Source: Halorubrum sp. 2020YC2 (lineage in GTDB: Archaea; Halobacteriota; Halobacteria; Halobacteriales; Haloferacaceae). From it: a stretch of 64,000 bases of DNA. Below are positions 35,120 through 44,179 of the stretch, piece after piece. Every line of letters starts with the position of its first letter. Position 1 is the stretch's first letter. The translations under genes were made by a program, and so were the position numbers. The stretch lies in NCBI RefSeq assembly GCF_018623055.1, contig NZ_CP076019.1, positions 2,046,001 to 2,110,000 on the forward strand. Reading direction: 5' to 3'. A model generated the notes under the pieces. That model ran no database searches and was not told the DNA's origin. It saw only the letters and a list, made by a program, of their open reading frames with translations.

Positions 35120-35286
35120 GCGACGGCGACGACCGTCGCCCCGACACGGGCGACGGCGCGGCCGGCGGCGCCCGTCGCGACGGAAGCGCAGACGCATCGA
35201 CCACTGACCGACGCGCGAGCGAATTCACGATGACGACGCGACAACACACGCGACGACTGCGGAATCGAACGAGGGCGGCTCGATGA
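35116..35286 (+). CDS. Possible 56-aa linking protein
   Basis: This frame starts at GTG 35116, overlapping the stop of the preceding gene (GTGA), and ends with TGA at 35284-35286, overlapping the sppA ATG (ATGA). It reads VSDGDDRRPDTGDGAAGG at the start and ends RLRNRTRAAR. The 4-bp overlaps at both ends are typical of real operon genes here. The protein is short, low-complexity, with an acidic first half and a basic second half, and has no known domain. It could be a leader that couples translation rather than a functional protein. Confidence 0.35.
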   Translation: MSDGDDRRPDTGDGAAGGARRDGSADASTTDRRASEFTMTTRQHTRRLRNRTRAAR

Positions 35287-36454
35287 GTTCCGAGGACTCG
35301 CCCTCGAAGACACCGGACGAACCGACGGACGACGCGGAGGTCGCGACGGGCGACCGGTCGACCGCCGCACCCTCGACACCGAACGCCGGTCGGTCGACCG
35401 CGAACGACGCTGAATCGACGCTTCTCGACCGGATCGAGACCCGACACGCGGTCGGGGTCGCGGCCGTCCTCGCGGTGGCCGCGGGGCTGCTCGTGGCGCC
35501 CGGCGTGTACGGCGCCGTGACCGGTCCCGACGGGACGGTCGCCGTGGTCGAGATCGACGGCACGATCGACTCGGGGACGGCCCAACACGTCGAGGACAAC
35601 CTGCGGGACGCCCGCGCCAACGACTCGATCGAGGCGGTCGTCCTCGAGGTGAACAGCGGGGGCGGCCTGCCCGCGCAGAGCGAACGGATGTACGCCGCGG
35701 TCGACCGCACGGCGTCGGTGATGCCCGTGTACGCCGCGGTCGACACGCTGGGCGCGTCGGGGGCGTACCTCGCGATCGCGCCCGCCGACCGGATCTACGT
35801 CGCGCCCTCCGCGCAGGCGGTCGGCAGCGTCGGGGTCGCCGGCACCGCGCCGGCCCCTAACGGCCCGAGCGCGGGGACGACCGGGCCGGACAAGCGGGGA
35901 GCGACCCGGACACCCAGCGCGAGCGGCGGCAGACGCTCGCGAACCTCTTCGTCGAGAACGTGATCGAACAGCGCGGCGACGAGATCGAACTCGACCGTCA
36001 GGAGATCGCCCACGCCGACGCGTACCTCGGCACCGAGGCGGTCGAGAACGGCTTCGCGGACGAGTTCGGCTTCGTCGACGGCGCGGCCGCCGACGCCGCC
36101 GCCGAGGCGGGGATCGACGACTACGCGGTCGACGCCCGCCGCACCGAGAGCCCCGTGCCGACCGGCATTCCGCTGTTGGAGCGCGACGACGGGACGGTCG
36201 TCGTCGCCGGCGACACCGGGGAGGAGTTCGGGGACGGACTGATCCTCGCGGTCGCGCCGGCGGCGTGGGACGAGACCGTCGGCGACGACCTCGTCATGAC
36301 GAGCTACACCGGGCGACTGCCCGCGGACGGCGACGCGGCGGACGCGGAGACGACGACCGGCGGGGGCGCGACGAGCGACGGGACGAACGGAACGGACGAC
36401 GCGGCCGAGCGGATCGACGGCGCGGTCGCGGCGACCGGAGGTGACGGCGAATGA
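35283..36454 (+). pseudogene. sppA: Signal peptide peptidase SppA-like (S49), single-base frameshift
   Basis: The first frame (from ATG 35283) has an acidic N-terminus, a transmembrane helix (AVGVAAVLAVAAGLLVAPGV) and the S49 core VAVVEIDGTIDSGTAQHVED, then SIEAVVLEVNSGGGLPAQSE and TLGASGAYLAIAPADRIYVA with the catalytic Ser, and TTGPDK with the Lys. The frame then goes wrong. Restoring one G in the run at 35896-35899 continues with SDPDTQRERRQTLANLFVEN, then QRGDEIELDRQEIAHADAYL to the stop at 36454. Ser-Lys SppA enzymes degrade leftover signal peptides in the membrane. Whether the shift is real needs checking. Confidence 0.8.
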
Positions 36455-37530
36455 GCGTCGACCTGCGGACGGCGGTCGGCGCGTTCGCCCTGGTGTTCCT
36501 CGCGGTCGTCGGCGTCGCCGCCGTCGGGGGCGTCGTCCTCGACGGCGCGCCGCCCGAGACCGACGCCGTCGCGGACGACCACTGGCAGTTGGACTCGGTC
36601 GAACCGGAGACGGTGAGCGAGGGCGGCGAGGTCGAGATGGAGAGCAGCGAGCCGTCGAACACCGTCGTCGTCCACCTCGGCGGCGCGGCGGGAGGGATCG
36701 GCGGCGGCACGTCGATACTCCCGATCGAGGACGGTGACGCGCCCGCGGAAGCGGACGTGGGCACGCTCGGCGGCGTCCGGCGCGGCGTCGCGCCGCTCAC
36801 CGCGGCGCTCGTCGAGAACGGCCACGAGGTCCGGTTCTACGGCGGATCTGTGGGCGGTGAGCCGCTGCCGACGATGCTCTCGGACGCAGACGCGTTCGTC
36901 ACCACGAACCCCGGCGCGTTGTCGGGGCCCGACGCGGACGCGGTCGAGTCGTTCGTCGACGCCGGCGGCCGGACGCTCGTGACGAGCGACCCGGGCGGCG
37001 CCGGCGCGCTCACCGACTTCGGTTCCCCGTTCGGCGTCTACGGGGAGGCGGGGTACGTGTACGACATGGAGAACAACGACGCGAACTACCTCAGCGTGCT
37101 CGTCGAGCCGAACGGACCGGGGACGCTGACCGAGGGGGTCGATGAGGTCGTTCTCCGCGGCGCCGCGCCCGTCGGGGCGGCCGACGGCTCGGCGGCGCTC
37201 GCGACCGCGGAGACGTCGCGGCTGTCGACGACCCGCGAGGCCGGCTCCTACGGCGTCGCGGTCCGGAGCGACTCGCTCGCGGTGATCGGGGACTCCAGTT
37301 TCCTCGAACCGGAGAACGCCGGCCGCGCCGACAACGGCGTCCTGATCGGGAACGTCGCGGACTTCCTCGTGACGGGACCGACCCCCGACGTGTCGTTCGG
37401 ACCGGAGGCCGGTCCGGGCGGCGCGGCCCCGCCGGGGACGACGGTTCCGCCGGGAGGGAGCCCGACGCCCACCGAGCCGACCGACCCGTCCGGAAACGAG
37501 ACTGACTCGGCCGGGGACGCGACCGCGTAA
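36451..37530 (+). CDS. Membrane-anchored protein, GATase-like fold (DUF4350 type)
   Basis: This 359-residue protein starts with an N-terminal signal or anchor (AVGAFALVFLAVVGVAAVGG). The rest is extracellular. The central part (VGTLGGVRRGVAPLTAALVE, then FVTTNPGALSGPDADAVESF, then GGRTLVTSDPGGAGALTDFG) resembles the Rossmann-type GATase-like domains of DUF4350. A Pro/Thr-rich tail (PPGTTVPPGGSPTPTEPTDP) suggests a cell-wall spanning linker. The ATG overlaps the sppA stop by 4 bp, so both are one operon. Role unknown. Confidence 0.7.
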   Translation: MSVDLRTAVGAFALVFLAVVGVAAVGGVVLDGAPPETDAVADDHWQLDSVEPETVSEGGEVEMESSEPSNTVVVHLGGAAGGIGGGTSILPIEDGDAPAEADVGTLGGVRRGVAPLTAALVENGHEVRFYGGSVGGEPLPTMLSDADAFVTTNPGALSGPDADAVESFVDAGGRTLVTSDPGGAGALTDFGSPFGVYGEAGYVYDMENNDANYLSVLVEPNGPGTLTEGVDEVVLRGAAPVGAADGSAALATAETSRLSTTREAGSYGVAVRSDSLAVIGDSSFLEPENAGRADNGVLIGNVADFLVTGPTPDVSFGPEAGPGGAAPPGTTVPPGGSPTPTEPTDPSGNETDSAGDATA

Positions 37531-37560
37531 CCGGTCGCGCCCGGTTCGACGCCGACTATC

Positions 37561-38475
37561 TTATCCCGGGAACCGGATCCCGGCCGCCGCGTCGACGATC
37601 TCCCGGCGCTTCAGGAGGCCGAACCCGAAGACGATGACCGCGAAGCCCGCGACGGTGAGCGGGGTCACCGGCTCGGCCAGCAGCAGGGCGCCCGCGACGG
37701 TGGCGACGATCGGCACGACGTACGAGACGAGGTTGATCTCGAAGGGACCGAGCCGGTCGAGCAGCGTGAAGTAGATGGTGTACGCCACCGCCGACGAGAG
37801 CAGTCCGAGGAACGCCAGCGCGGCGAGCGCGCGCGGCGCCGCGGCCGGGAGCCGCTGGGCCTCCCCGAGTCCGAGGCTGAGCGCGTGGATCGCGAGCGCG
37901 CCGAACCCCATCGCCCAGCCCGTGAGCGCGACGCTGGAGAGGCTCGTCTCCACGGTCCGGAGCCCGACGCTGCCGACCGCGACGGCGACCACGCCGATCG
38001 CGATCAGCCCGACCCCGACCGCGACGCCCCCGCCGAGGTTCGCTGGGTCCGGCTGCGCGACCAGCCCCACGCCGAGGAACGCGAGGACGACCCCGACGGC
38101 GCCGCGCGCGTCGAGGCCCGCCCCGCCGATCCAGACGGCGGCGACCGCGACGGTCGCGATGGGGACGAGGCTGTAGGTGATCGAGGCGATACCGCTCGTC
38201 GTGTACTGCTGGCCGACGAACAGCAGGGCGTTGTTCGCGGCCACCGAGAGGCCGCCGCTGAACCCGATCGCGGCGAGGTCCCCGCGGGTCCGCGGGAACG
38301 GGTCGTCCTGCGTGAGCAGCACGTACGACAGCAGCGCCAGCGCGGCCACGTAGAAGCGGTAGGCGGCGTACAACACCGGCGGGTAGTAGTCGAGACCCAC
38401 CTCGATGGCGACGAAGGAGCCGCCCCAAAACAGCGCGAGCAGGCAGAACAGCGCGGCGTTTCGGTACCGTGACAC
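37561..38475 (-). CDS. DMT-superfamily (EamA) permease
   Basis: This 304-residue protein has about ten transmembrane helices in two EamA repeats of five (ALFCLLALFWGGSFVAIEVG at the start of the first; ALTGWAMGFGALAIHALSLG in the second). The motif YSLVPIATVAVAAVWIG and the terminal VIVFGFGLLKRREIV are typical. Drug/metabolite transporters move amino acids, metabolites or drugs; the substrate cannot be assigned. ATG at 38473-38475. Downstream of the convergent gene at 36451, with 30 bp between the stops. Confidence 0.9.
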   Translation of the reverse strand: MSRYRNAALFCLLALFWGGSFVAIEVGLDYYPPVLYAAYRFYVAALALLSYVLLTQDDPFPRTRGDLAAIGFSGGLSVAANNALLFVGQQYTTSGIASITYSLVPIATVAVAAVWIGGAGLDARGAVGVVLAFLGVGLVAQPDPANLGGGVAVGVGLIAIGVVAVAVGSVGLRTVETSLSSVALTGWAMGFGALAIHALSLGLGEAQRLPAAAPRALAALAFLGLLSSAVAYTIYFTLLDRLGPFEINLVSYVVPIVATVAGALLLAEPVTPLTVAGFAVIVFGFGLLKRREIVDAAAGIRFPG

Positions 38476-38591
38476 GGTCGACCGAACGCGGGCCGAGGGT
38501 AAAGCGGTGTCCGTCGCGGCCCGGACCGGCGGTGTCGACCCGGAGATCGGGGCAGGGCAGCGAGCCGGGGGCGGGCCGCGGCCGGGTGACT

Positions 38592-39638
38592 CTAGTAGCC
38601 GCGGACGATGAGGTAGTCCGCGAGGTCTTCGAGCAGGCTCCGGGAGCCGCTCTCGGGGAGGATTTCGAGGTGTTCCTTCGAGCGCGCGGTGAGGTCCTCC
38701 GCGGTCTCGCGGGCGTACTCGATCGAGCCGACCTCTTCGAGCGCCGCGACCGCGTCGTCGATCGCGGCCTCGGTCGCCTCGGCGGGCGTGTCGGCGTCGA
38801 CGAGGCCGTCGACGTCGACCCCCTGCTGGCGGGCGTGGAGGGTGATCAGCGTCTCCTTCCCCTCGACTAGGTCGGAGCCGCGCTGCTTGCCGAGCTCCTC
38901 CGAGGGGACGGTCAGGTCGAGCACGTCGTCTTGGATCTGGAACGCGCGCCCGGAGTCGATCCCGTAGCGGTAGAGGGCGTCGACGACCTCCTCGTCCGCG
39001 CCGAGCAGGAGCGCGGGCGTCGCCGCCGACGCGCCGTACAGCACCGCGGTCTTCAGCTCGACCATCTCCAGGTACTCGTCGGGGAGGATGTCGTCGCGGC
39101 TCTCGAAGGCGACGTCGAGCGCCTGTCCCTCGCAGATCTCGGTGCAGGTAGAGGCGAGCATCCGCATCGCCTCTAACCCGTTCTGCGGGTCCGCGCCCGT
39201 TTCGGTCATGAACTCGAACGCCTTCGAGTAGAGCGTGTCGCCAGCGAGGATCGCCGTCGAGACGTCGTACGCCTCGTGGACCGCGGGGACGCCCCGACGC
39301 AGGTCGTCCTCGTCCATGATGTCGTCGTGTATCAGCGTGAACGACTGGATCACCTCGATGGCGACCGCGGCCCGCATCACGTCGACGTCGTCGCCGTCCA
39401 GCGACGGGAACGCGCGGAAGTCGGCGTCCATCGGCTCGGTGCCGGTGACCGCCTCCGCGGCCAGCGTCGTCACCGTCGGCCGGAGCCGCTTCCCGCCGGC
39501 TTCGAGGATGTAGCGAGTCGCCTCGTACAGCCGTTCCGGCTCCTGTACCGGCAGCTCCTCGTCGATAGCGGCGTTGACGAGGTCACGCCGCTCGCGGATG
39601 GCTTCGAGCACCCGCGCCTCCTTCGTCTCGCTCGTCAT
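38592..39638 (-). CDS. idsA: Trans-polyprenyl (geranylgeranyl) diphosphate synthase
   Basis: This 348-residue synthase chain-elongates isoprenoid diphosphates for archaeal lipids. The first Asp-rich motif is HDDIMDEDD (Asp105, Asp106, Asp109), and the second is QIQDDVLD (Asp237, Asp238). GGKRLRP (residues 48-54) binds the diphosphate of isopentenyl diphosphate. The residues before the first motif ([10 protein letters not shown]) are those of short-chain synthases making C15-C20 products. ATG overlaps the RNase J stop by 4 bp, a pairing common in archaea. It sits next to no other lipid gene in the window. Confidence 0.95.
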   Translation of the reverse strand: MTSETKEARVLEAIRERRDLVNAAIDEELPVQEPERLYEATRYILEAGGKRLRPTVTTLAAEAVTGTEPMDADFRAFPSLDGDDVDVMRAAVAIEVIQSFTLIHDDIMDEDDLRRGVPAVHEAYDVSTAILAGDTLYSKAFEFMTETGADPQNGLEAMRMLASTCTEICEGQALDVAFESRDDILPDEYLEMVELKTAVLYGASAATPALLLGADEEVVDALYRYGIDSGRAFQIQDDVLDLTVPSEELGKQRGSDLVEGKETLITLHARQQGVDVDGLVDADTPAEATEAAIDDAVAALEEVGSIEYARETAEDLTARSKEHLEILPESGSRSLLEDLADYLIVRGY

Positions 39639-40987
39639 TCGACGAGCTGGATGGTGGACCCGTTCTGCGTGACGTGAACGTCACGTCCGAGCTTGTACCC
39701 CTGCGACTTCGCGAGGTCGACGTACGGCGAGCGCCCCTTCAGCGTCTGGTGGCCGGGAATGAGGTGTTGCGGCTGGAGCGCGTCGAGCATCTCGTAGTGG
39801 CCCTCCTCGCGGAGGTGGCCGGAGACGTGGATGTCGTCGTAGAGGCGCGCGCCCTGCATCCGGAGCAGCTGTTCGGACTGGTAGCGCTGCCCCTCGTTGG
39901 TCGGCTCCGGAATGATGCTGGCGCTGAAGACGACCTTGTCGCCGTCGTCGAACTCGTACGGCGTCTCGCCGCGGCCCATGCGGGTTAACATTGCGCGCGG
40001 CTCGCCCTGGTGGCCCGTCACGATGGGGAGGAAGTTCCCCTTCCCCTCCTTCATGATCCGCTTGAACGCGCGGTCGACGGACTTCCGGTGGCCGTACATG
40101 CCGACGTCGCCCTGGAAGTCGACGAAGTCGAGGCGTTCCGCGGTGCCCGAGTACTTCTCCATCGAGCGGCCCAAGAGGACCGGCTGGCGGCCGATTTCGC
40201 GGGCGTACTCGACGAGCGTCTTCACGCGGGCGATGTGCGAGGAGAACGTGGTGGCGACGATGCCGCCGGTGTAGTCCTCCATCGATTTGAACGTGTCCTC
40301 GACGTGTTTTCGCGCGTACGACTCCGAGGGCGTCCGACCCTTTCGGCCGGCGTTCGTGCAGTCCTCGACGTACGCGAGGACGCCCTCGTCCTGACGGCCG
40401 ATCTCGCGGAACCGCTCCATGTCTATCGGGTCGCCGATGACGGGGTCGTGGTCCAGCCGCTTGTCGAGCCCGTAGACGATCGCCCCCTCGGGCGTGTGGA
40501 GGACGGGGTTGATCGCGTCGATGATGGAGTGCGTGACGTTGACGAACTCCATCTCGACCTGCTCGGAGTCGCCGATCGCCATCGTGGCGCCCGGCTTCAT
40601 CTTCACGAGGTCGTTGTCGACCTGGAACTTGCCCTCGTCTTCGATCTGCTGGCGCACCAGTTCGATCGTGTACGGCGCGGAGACGATCGGCGCGTCGTAG
40701 CGGTGGGCGAGCTTCGGGATCCCCGCGATGTGGTCGAGGTGCCCGTGGGTGGGGACGATCGCTTTGACGTCGCCCTCAAGTTCGCTCATGACCCGGTCGT
40801 CCGGGATGGCGCCCATGTCGATCAGGTCGAGGCTGTGCATGCTCTCGGTCTCCACGTTGTCGTGGATGAGGACCTTACTGAGGTTCAGGCCCATGTCGAA
40901 GATGACGATGTCCTCGCCCGCTCGGACCGCCGTCATCTGTCGACCGACCTCTTCGTAACCGCCGAGTGTCGCAATTTCTATTTCCAT
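39635..40987 (-). CDS. rnj: Archaeal RNase J
   Basis: This 450-residue metallo-beta-lactamase/beta-CASP RNase has the zinc motif [11 protein letters not shown] (His81, His83, Asp85, His86). The beta-CASP part includes [20 protein letters not shown] and the late [20 protein letters not shown]. Archaeal RNase J is a 5'-3' exonuclease involved in mRNA turnover. Start at ATG 40985-40987 ([16 protein letters not shown]). An upstream in-frame ATG at 41023 adds 12 His-rich residues and is less likely. It overlaps idsA downstream by 4 bp. Confidence 0.95.
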   Translation of the reverse strand: MEIEIATLGGYEEVGRQMTAVRAGEDIVIFDMGLNLSKVLIHDNVETESMHSLDLIDMGAIPDDRVMSELEGDVKAIVPTHGHLDHIAGIPKLAHRYDAPIVSAPYTIELVRQQIEDEGKFQVDNDLVKMKPGATMAIGDSEQVEMEFVNVTHSIIDAINPVLHTPEGAIVYGLDKRLDHDPVIGDPIDMERFREIGRQDEGVLAYVEDCTNAGRKGRTPSESYARKHVEDTFKSMEDYTGGIVATTFSSHIARVKTLVEYAREIGRQPVLLGRSMEKYSGTAERLDFVDFQGDVGMYGHRKSVDRAFKRIMKEGKGNFLPIVTGHQGEPRAMLTRMGRGETPYEFDDGDKVVFSASIIPEPTNEGQRYQSEQLLRMQGARLYDDIHVSGHLREEGHYEMLDALQPQHLIPGHQTLKGRSPYVDLAKSQGYKLGRDVHVTQNGSTIQLVE

Positions 40988-41260
40988 GGTGTGGTGTCTG
41001 ACGCCGTGATCGGCGTCGGTCACTGAAACCCCGCAAGGAGCCGTCGGCGCACCGTCGTACCGCGCGTCGTTGAGGCCCCGCTACGGCCGAGTCGTCGCGA
41101 CTCACCGTGTCCCGCGGGAGTGTGGTACATCGGCGTACTCTCGCCGGCATTAAAAACACCCGGGTTCGGTCGCGCGGGCGCGGTTCGCGTCCGAACGCGG
41201 CGACGGAACACCCTCGGAATCCCCACAAAGCGTTTCACGCTCTCCGGCGAATCGCCGGCG

Positions 41261-41914
41261 ATGGCAGAGGCTCCCCGCCGACGAGTCCTCCTCGCGGCCG
41301 CGTCAGGGATCGCCGCCCTGGCCGGCTGTTCCGGCAGCGAGACCGCGTCGAACAGCTACCCGAGCAGAAACCGACCCGTCGAGGGGTACGAACTCGAAAA
41401 GGCGCGCGACGAGCGCGGCGGCGCGCTGGTCACCGCGGGCGACGAACTCCCGTCGCTGTCGGCCGACGAGCGGGCGCGACAGCGGCGAGCGACGCGGCGC
41501 GTGCTGGTCGCGGACGACGAACTCGACGAACTCGCCTTCGCTGGGACGGACGGGGGCGAGACGCTCCGGTCGTTCTGCGCCGCGACCGACTTCGACGCGG
41601 CGTCGGTGTACCTGCTCGCGATGCCCGTGGACGCCTGCCGAGAGATTCGGTTCCAGTCGGTGGCCGTCGAGCCGGACGAACTCGCGGACGGCGACCTCCA
41701 CCCCCACGCCGACTTCTGTGAGGCGTACCGCCCGGCGGACGTCGAGTGCGGCGCCGACGAGACCCACACCGTCGGGTTCGCGATCCGGATCCCCGTCGCC
41801 GCTGACAGCTCGACCGGGAGCGGAAGGAGCATGGGCAGCTCCTGTGGCCGAGTGGAACCGCCGACCGTGTTCAACGCGTCGGCGGCGTCCGGAAGCGGCG
41901 GTGATGACGCGTGA
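41261..41914 (+). CDS. Tat-type lipoprotein of unknown function
   Basis: This 217-residue protein starts at ATG 41261 with MAEAPRRRVLLAAASGIAAL then LAGC, a twin-Arg signal with lipobox, so it is secreted and lipid-anchored. The body has four to five Cys (SFCAATDF, VDACREIRFQ, ADFCEAYRP, VECGADETHT), which may form disulfides. The region ERARQRRATRRVLVADDELD recalls a linker. A TATA-like ATTAAAA is near 41147. It overlaps by 4 bp the lipoprotein gene that follows. I do not recognise the domain. Confidence 0.75.
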   Translation: MAEAPRRRVLLAAASGIAALAGCSGSETASNSYPSRNRPVEGYELEKARDERGGALVTAGDELPSLSADERARQRRATRRVLVADDELDELAFAGTDGGETLRSFCAATDFDAASVYLLAMPVDACREIRFQSVAVEPDELADGDLHPHADFCEAYRPADVECGADETHTVGFAIRIPVAADSSTGSGRSMGSSCGRVEPPTVFNASAASGSGGDDA

Positions 41915-43224
41915 CCCGCGGATCGGGTCCGGATCGCGGGTCGTCTTCGCGCCGCGGGTTCCTCACCGGGGTCGCGACGGCCGGCGCGGCGGCGGTCGCC
42001 GGCTGCTCCGGGCTCCCGTTCACCGGCGACGAGGAGCGTCGAGAGGCGCCCGCGTCGCTCCCGTCGGACGCCGTCGGGTCGGTCGAGTGGCCGGCGCCGC
42101 CGTTGCCCGTGACCGTTCCCGCGTCGCTCGCGGACGCCCACGAGGCGCGCGCTCGCGAGCTGCTCGACGCCGTGCCGAGCGACCCGGACGTCCCCAACGC
42201 GGCGGTCGCGGCGAAGATCGGGACCGACCGCGAACACGCGCGAGAGCACGCGAACGCGGACCTGCCGGACGAATGGCCGGTCGACGCCCTCGCCGCGTGG
42301 CGCCGGCGGCGGGAGGACGCCGCGGAGGTCCGCGGCGCGTACCGCGCGGCGACCGGGACCGACGACGGGTCGAAGCTCGCCGCTCGGCGCCGCGCGGTCC
42401 GCGACGACCGCGGGGCGCTCGCTGGGGATCTGGAGTACCGAGCCGAATCGTCGACGGCGGCGGTGCTGGCGTACGAGCCGGTCGAGTCGCTGCTCGCGGA
42501 GTGTGCGAGCTACGTCGAGCCGCGCGTGCCGTACCCGGCGGACCCGGTGGCCGAGCCCTTCCGGGCGGGCGAGGCGGTCGCCCGCGTCGAGCGCGCCGAG
42601 GCGGCCGCGGCCGACGCCGATGGGCTCCGAGCGGCGTCCCTCGACGAGCGCGACGAGGCGGCGCCGCGGTGGGCGTCGCTGGTCGCGGCCGCCGACGAAC
42701 TACGGGGGTCGGTGAGCCGGACGCGCGCGACCGCCCGCGAGCGGCTCGGCGGCGACGAGCCGCTCGACGACGAGGACCTGAGCGGAACGGTCGCACAGGA
42801 ACTGGCGGCCACGAGCGAGACCCGGGTCGAGTCGGCGGTCGACGACGTCAGGCGGGCGTCCGACGCGGGCGAGCACGCCACCGTCGTCGTCGAGTCCGGC
42901 ACCGCGCTGGCCGATATCGAGGCGTATCGGGCGGCCGTGAGGGGGATCCGCGACGGGGAACATCGGGAGACCCCTACGGAGGCGTCTGTGCGGTCGGCCG
43001 CGGAGCGGGCGCGCGCGGCGGCGAGCGGGGCCGTCGACGCCGGCGATCCCCTGACGGCGCGGCTCGTCCGTCCCGGGCTACGGGTGTTCGGGTACGCCGC
43101 CGACCGGGTCAAGGAGGGGTACGGCTCCGCGCGGCGGACGCAGGCGAGTCTGACGTACGCCGCCCTGTACGCGAGCGCGGTCCCGGCGGCGGCCGAGTTC
43201 GTGCGCGAGCGGTTGGAGTCCTGA
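41911..43224 (+). CDS. Helical Tat lipoprotein of unknown function
   Basis: This 437-residue protein starts at GTG 41911 with a Tat-lipoprotein signal (SSRRGFLTGVATAGAAAVAG then C). The mature part is almost all alpha-helical with many Ala/Arg/Glu, e.g. ARARELLDAVPSDPDVPNAA and AVARVERAEAAAADADGLRA, and long heptad-like stretches, so it may be a coiled-coil scaffold outside the membrane. Overlaps the upstream lipoprotein gene by 4 bp, and the pair likely acts together. Upstream is the RNase J gene, divergent. Function unknown. Confidence 0.75.
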   Translation: MTRGSGPDRGSSSRRGFLTGVATAGAAAVAGCSGLPFTGDEERREAPASLPSDAVGSVEWPAPPLPVTVPASLADAHEARARELLDAVPSDPDVPNAAVAAKIGTDREHAREHANADLPDEWPVDALAAWRRRREDAAEVRGAYRAATGTDDGSKLAARRRAVRDDRGALAGDLEYRAESSTAAVLAYEPVESLLAECASYVEPRVPYPADPVAEPFRAGEAVARVERAEAAAADADGLRAASLDERDEAAPRWASLVAAADELRGSVSRTRATARERLGGDEPLDDEDLSGTVAQELAATSETRVESAVDDVRRASDAGEHATVVVESGTALADIEAYRAAVRGIRDGEHRETPTEASVRSAAERARAAASGAVDAGDPLTARLVRPGLRVFGYAADRVKEGYGSARRTQASLTYAALYASAVPAAAEFVRERLES

Positions 43225-43298
43225 TTCGTGTCAAATCGAGCGATATTGGGGCCGGCGTCCCGGTATTTTTATTACCGCGACGGGCGGCGGTAGGGACA

Positions 43299-43541
43299 AT
43301 GAGTGGACGACCCCTCGACGTGCTCGAAGCGTCGCTCGAGGAGCCGGTGACGGTACACCTGAAGGACGGCACGACGTACTACGGAATTCTGGGCGGCTAC
43401 GACCAGCACATGAACGTCGTCATCGAACCGGAGACCGACGTGGACGACCGCGTCGACGACGACCTCGACGGCGAGTTCGCCGTCGCGATCGAAGACACAA
43501 CGATTATACGCGGCGATAACGTCGTCACAATCAAAGCATGA
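43299..43541 (+). CDS. lsm: LSm (Sm-like) protein
   Basis: This 80-residue protein has the Sm fold: [20 protein letters not shown], then [20 protein letters not shown] (Sm1, Asp/Asn RNA-binding), and Sm2 as [23 protein letters not shown] end (IIRGDNVV). Archaeal LSm forms heptameric rings that bind U-rich RNA and act like Hfq or Sm proteins. ATG at 43299; TTTTTATTA at 43266-43274 is a likely TATA. The stop overlaps rpl37e by 4 bp, an arrangement conserved in archaea. Confidence 0.95.
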   Translation: MSGRPLDVLEASLEEPVTVHLKDGTTYYGILGGYDQHMNVVIEPETDVDDRVDDDLDGEFAVAIEDTTIIRGDNVVTIKA

Positions 43542-43714
43542 CCGGCGCAGGTACGCCCTCTCAGGGAAAAAAGAACAAGACGGTCCACGTGAAGTGTCGA
43601 CGCTGCGGTGAGAAGTCCTACCACGTCAAGAAGGAGCGCTGCTCCTCGTGCGGCTTCGGTGAGTCCGCCTCCCGGCGCGACTACGCGTGGCAGTCGAAGA
43701 CCGGCGACAACTGA
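43538..43714 (+). CDS. rpl37e: Ribosomal protein L37e
   Basis: This 58-residue protein ([20 protein letters not shown] at the start) binds zinc through Cys20-x2-Cys23 and Cys35-x2-Cys38 (CRRCG and CSSCG). It sits in the large subunit. It is basic, as expected for a ribosomal protein in an otherwise acidic proteome. The ATG overlaps the lsm stop (ATGA). It ends at the stop TGA 43712-43714; about 45 bp later the dispersed element copy E starts. Confidence 0.96.
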   Translation: MTGAGTPSQGKKNKTVHVKCRRCGEKSYHVKKERCSSCGFGESASRRDYAWQSKTGDN

Positions 43715-43760
43715 ACTGCGGTCTCTCCGGTTCCTTCCCGCTTTTACTCGCGTAGCTGTG

Positions 43761-44105
43761 CGTTTATAAGTAGAGTGGCGAGAGACGGCGAACGCCTCCG
43801 AGAGCCAGTCGATTACTTATAAATAGCCGATAGCAGATTAGTGGCGAACACCTCCAAAGCCCCAGCCGCGAGGCGGGCGCACGCTCGTTGCGCGCTTCAG
43901 TCGCTCACTTCGTTCACTCCTTCCAGTGCTTACGTCGCCTGCGCCCGCCTCCCGCCTGCCCCTTTGAGTCCCGCCCCGCACAGCACCGCAACCACACCTC
44001 ACGCCTCCCCAGCCTCGCGGCTCCCTCCGCTTCGCTCCGGTCGCCGCGTCCCTCGCGCGTGCTGCTCGCGGCCAAGGGCCGCTCGCAGGCACGCGCCACC
44101 GCATC
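43761..44105 (+). repeat. Dispersed hairpin element, copy E
   Basis: Two 57-bp-type units (TTTATAAGTAGAG...GAGAGCCAGTCG and CTTATAAATAGCC...AAAGCCCCAGCCG) precede the core, closed by CGCGAGGCGGGCGCA (43867-43881) and TGCGCCCGCCT (43940-43950); the last four bases of the right arm no longer pair. The right end holds CCGCTTCGCTCCGG, CGGCC-AAG-GGCCG, and CGCAGGCACGCGCCACCGCA. No TATA motif follows. It lies between rpl37e and the flavin oxidoreductase gene, both on the plus strand, so not at a convergent junction. Confidence 0.8.
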
Positions 44106-44179
44106 GGAGCCGCGCTTACGGTCCGCCACGACGCCGCCGGGACCCAAACCGTTTCCCGCGACGGTAGCTGAGTCGGGAT

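Noticed and set aside
41024..41260. N-terminal extension of the lipoprotein gene from 41120
   Set aside because: It places a clear Tat/lipobox signal in mid-protein, and a TATA-like box lies after the upstream ATG.
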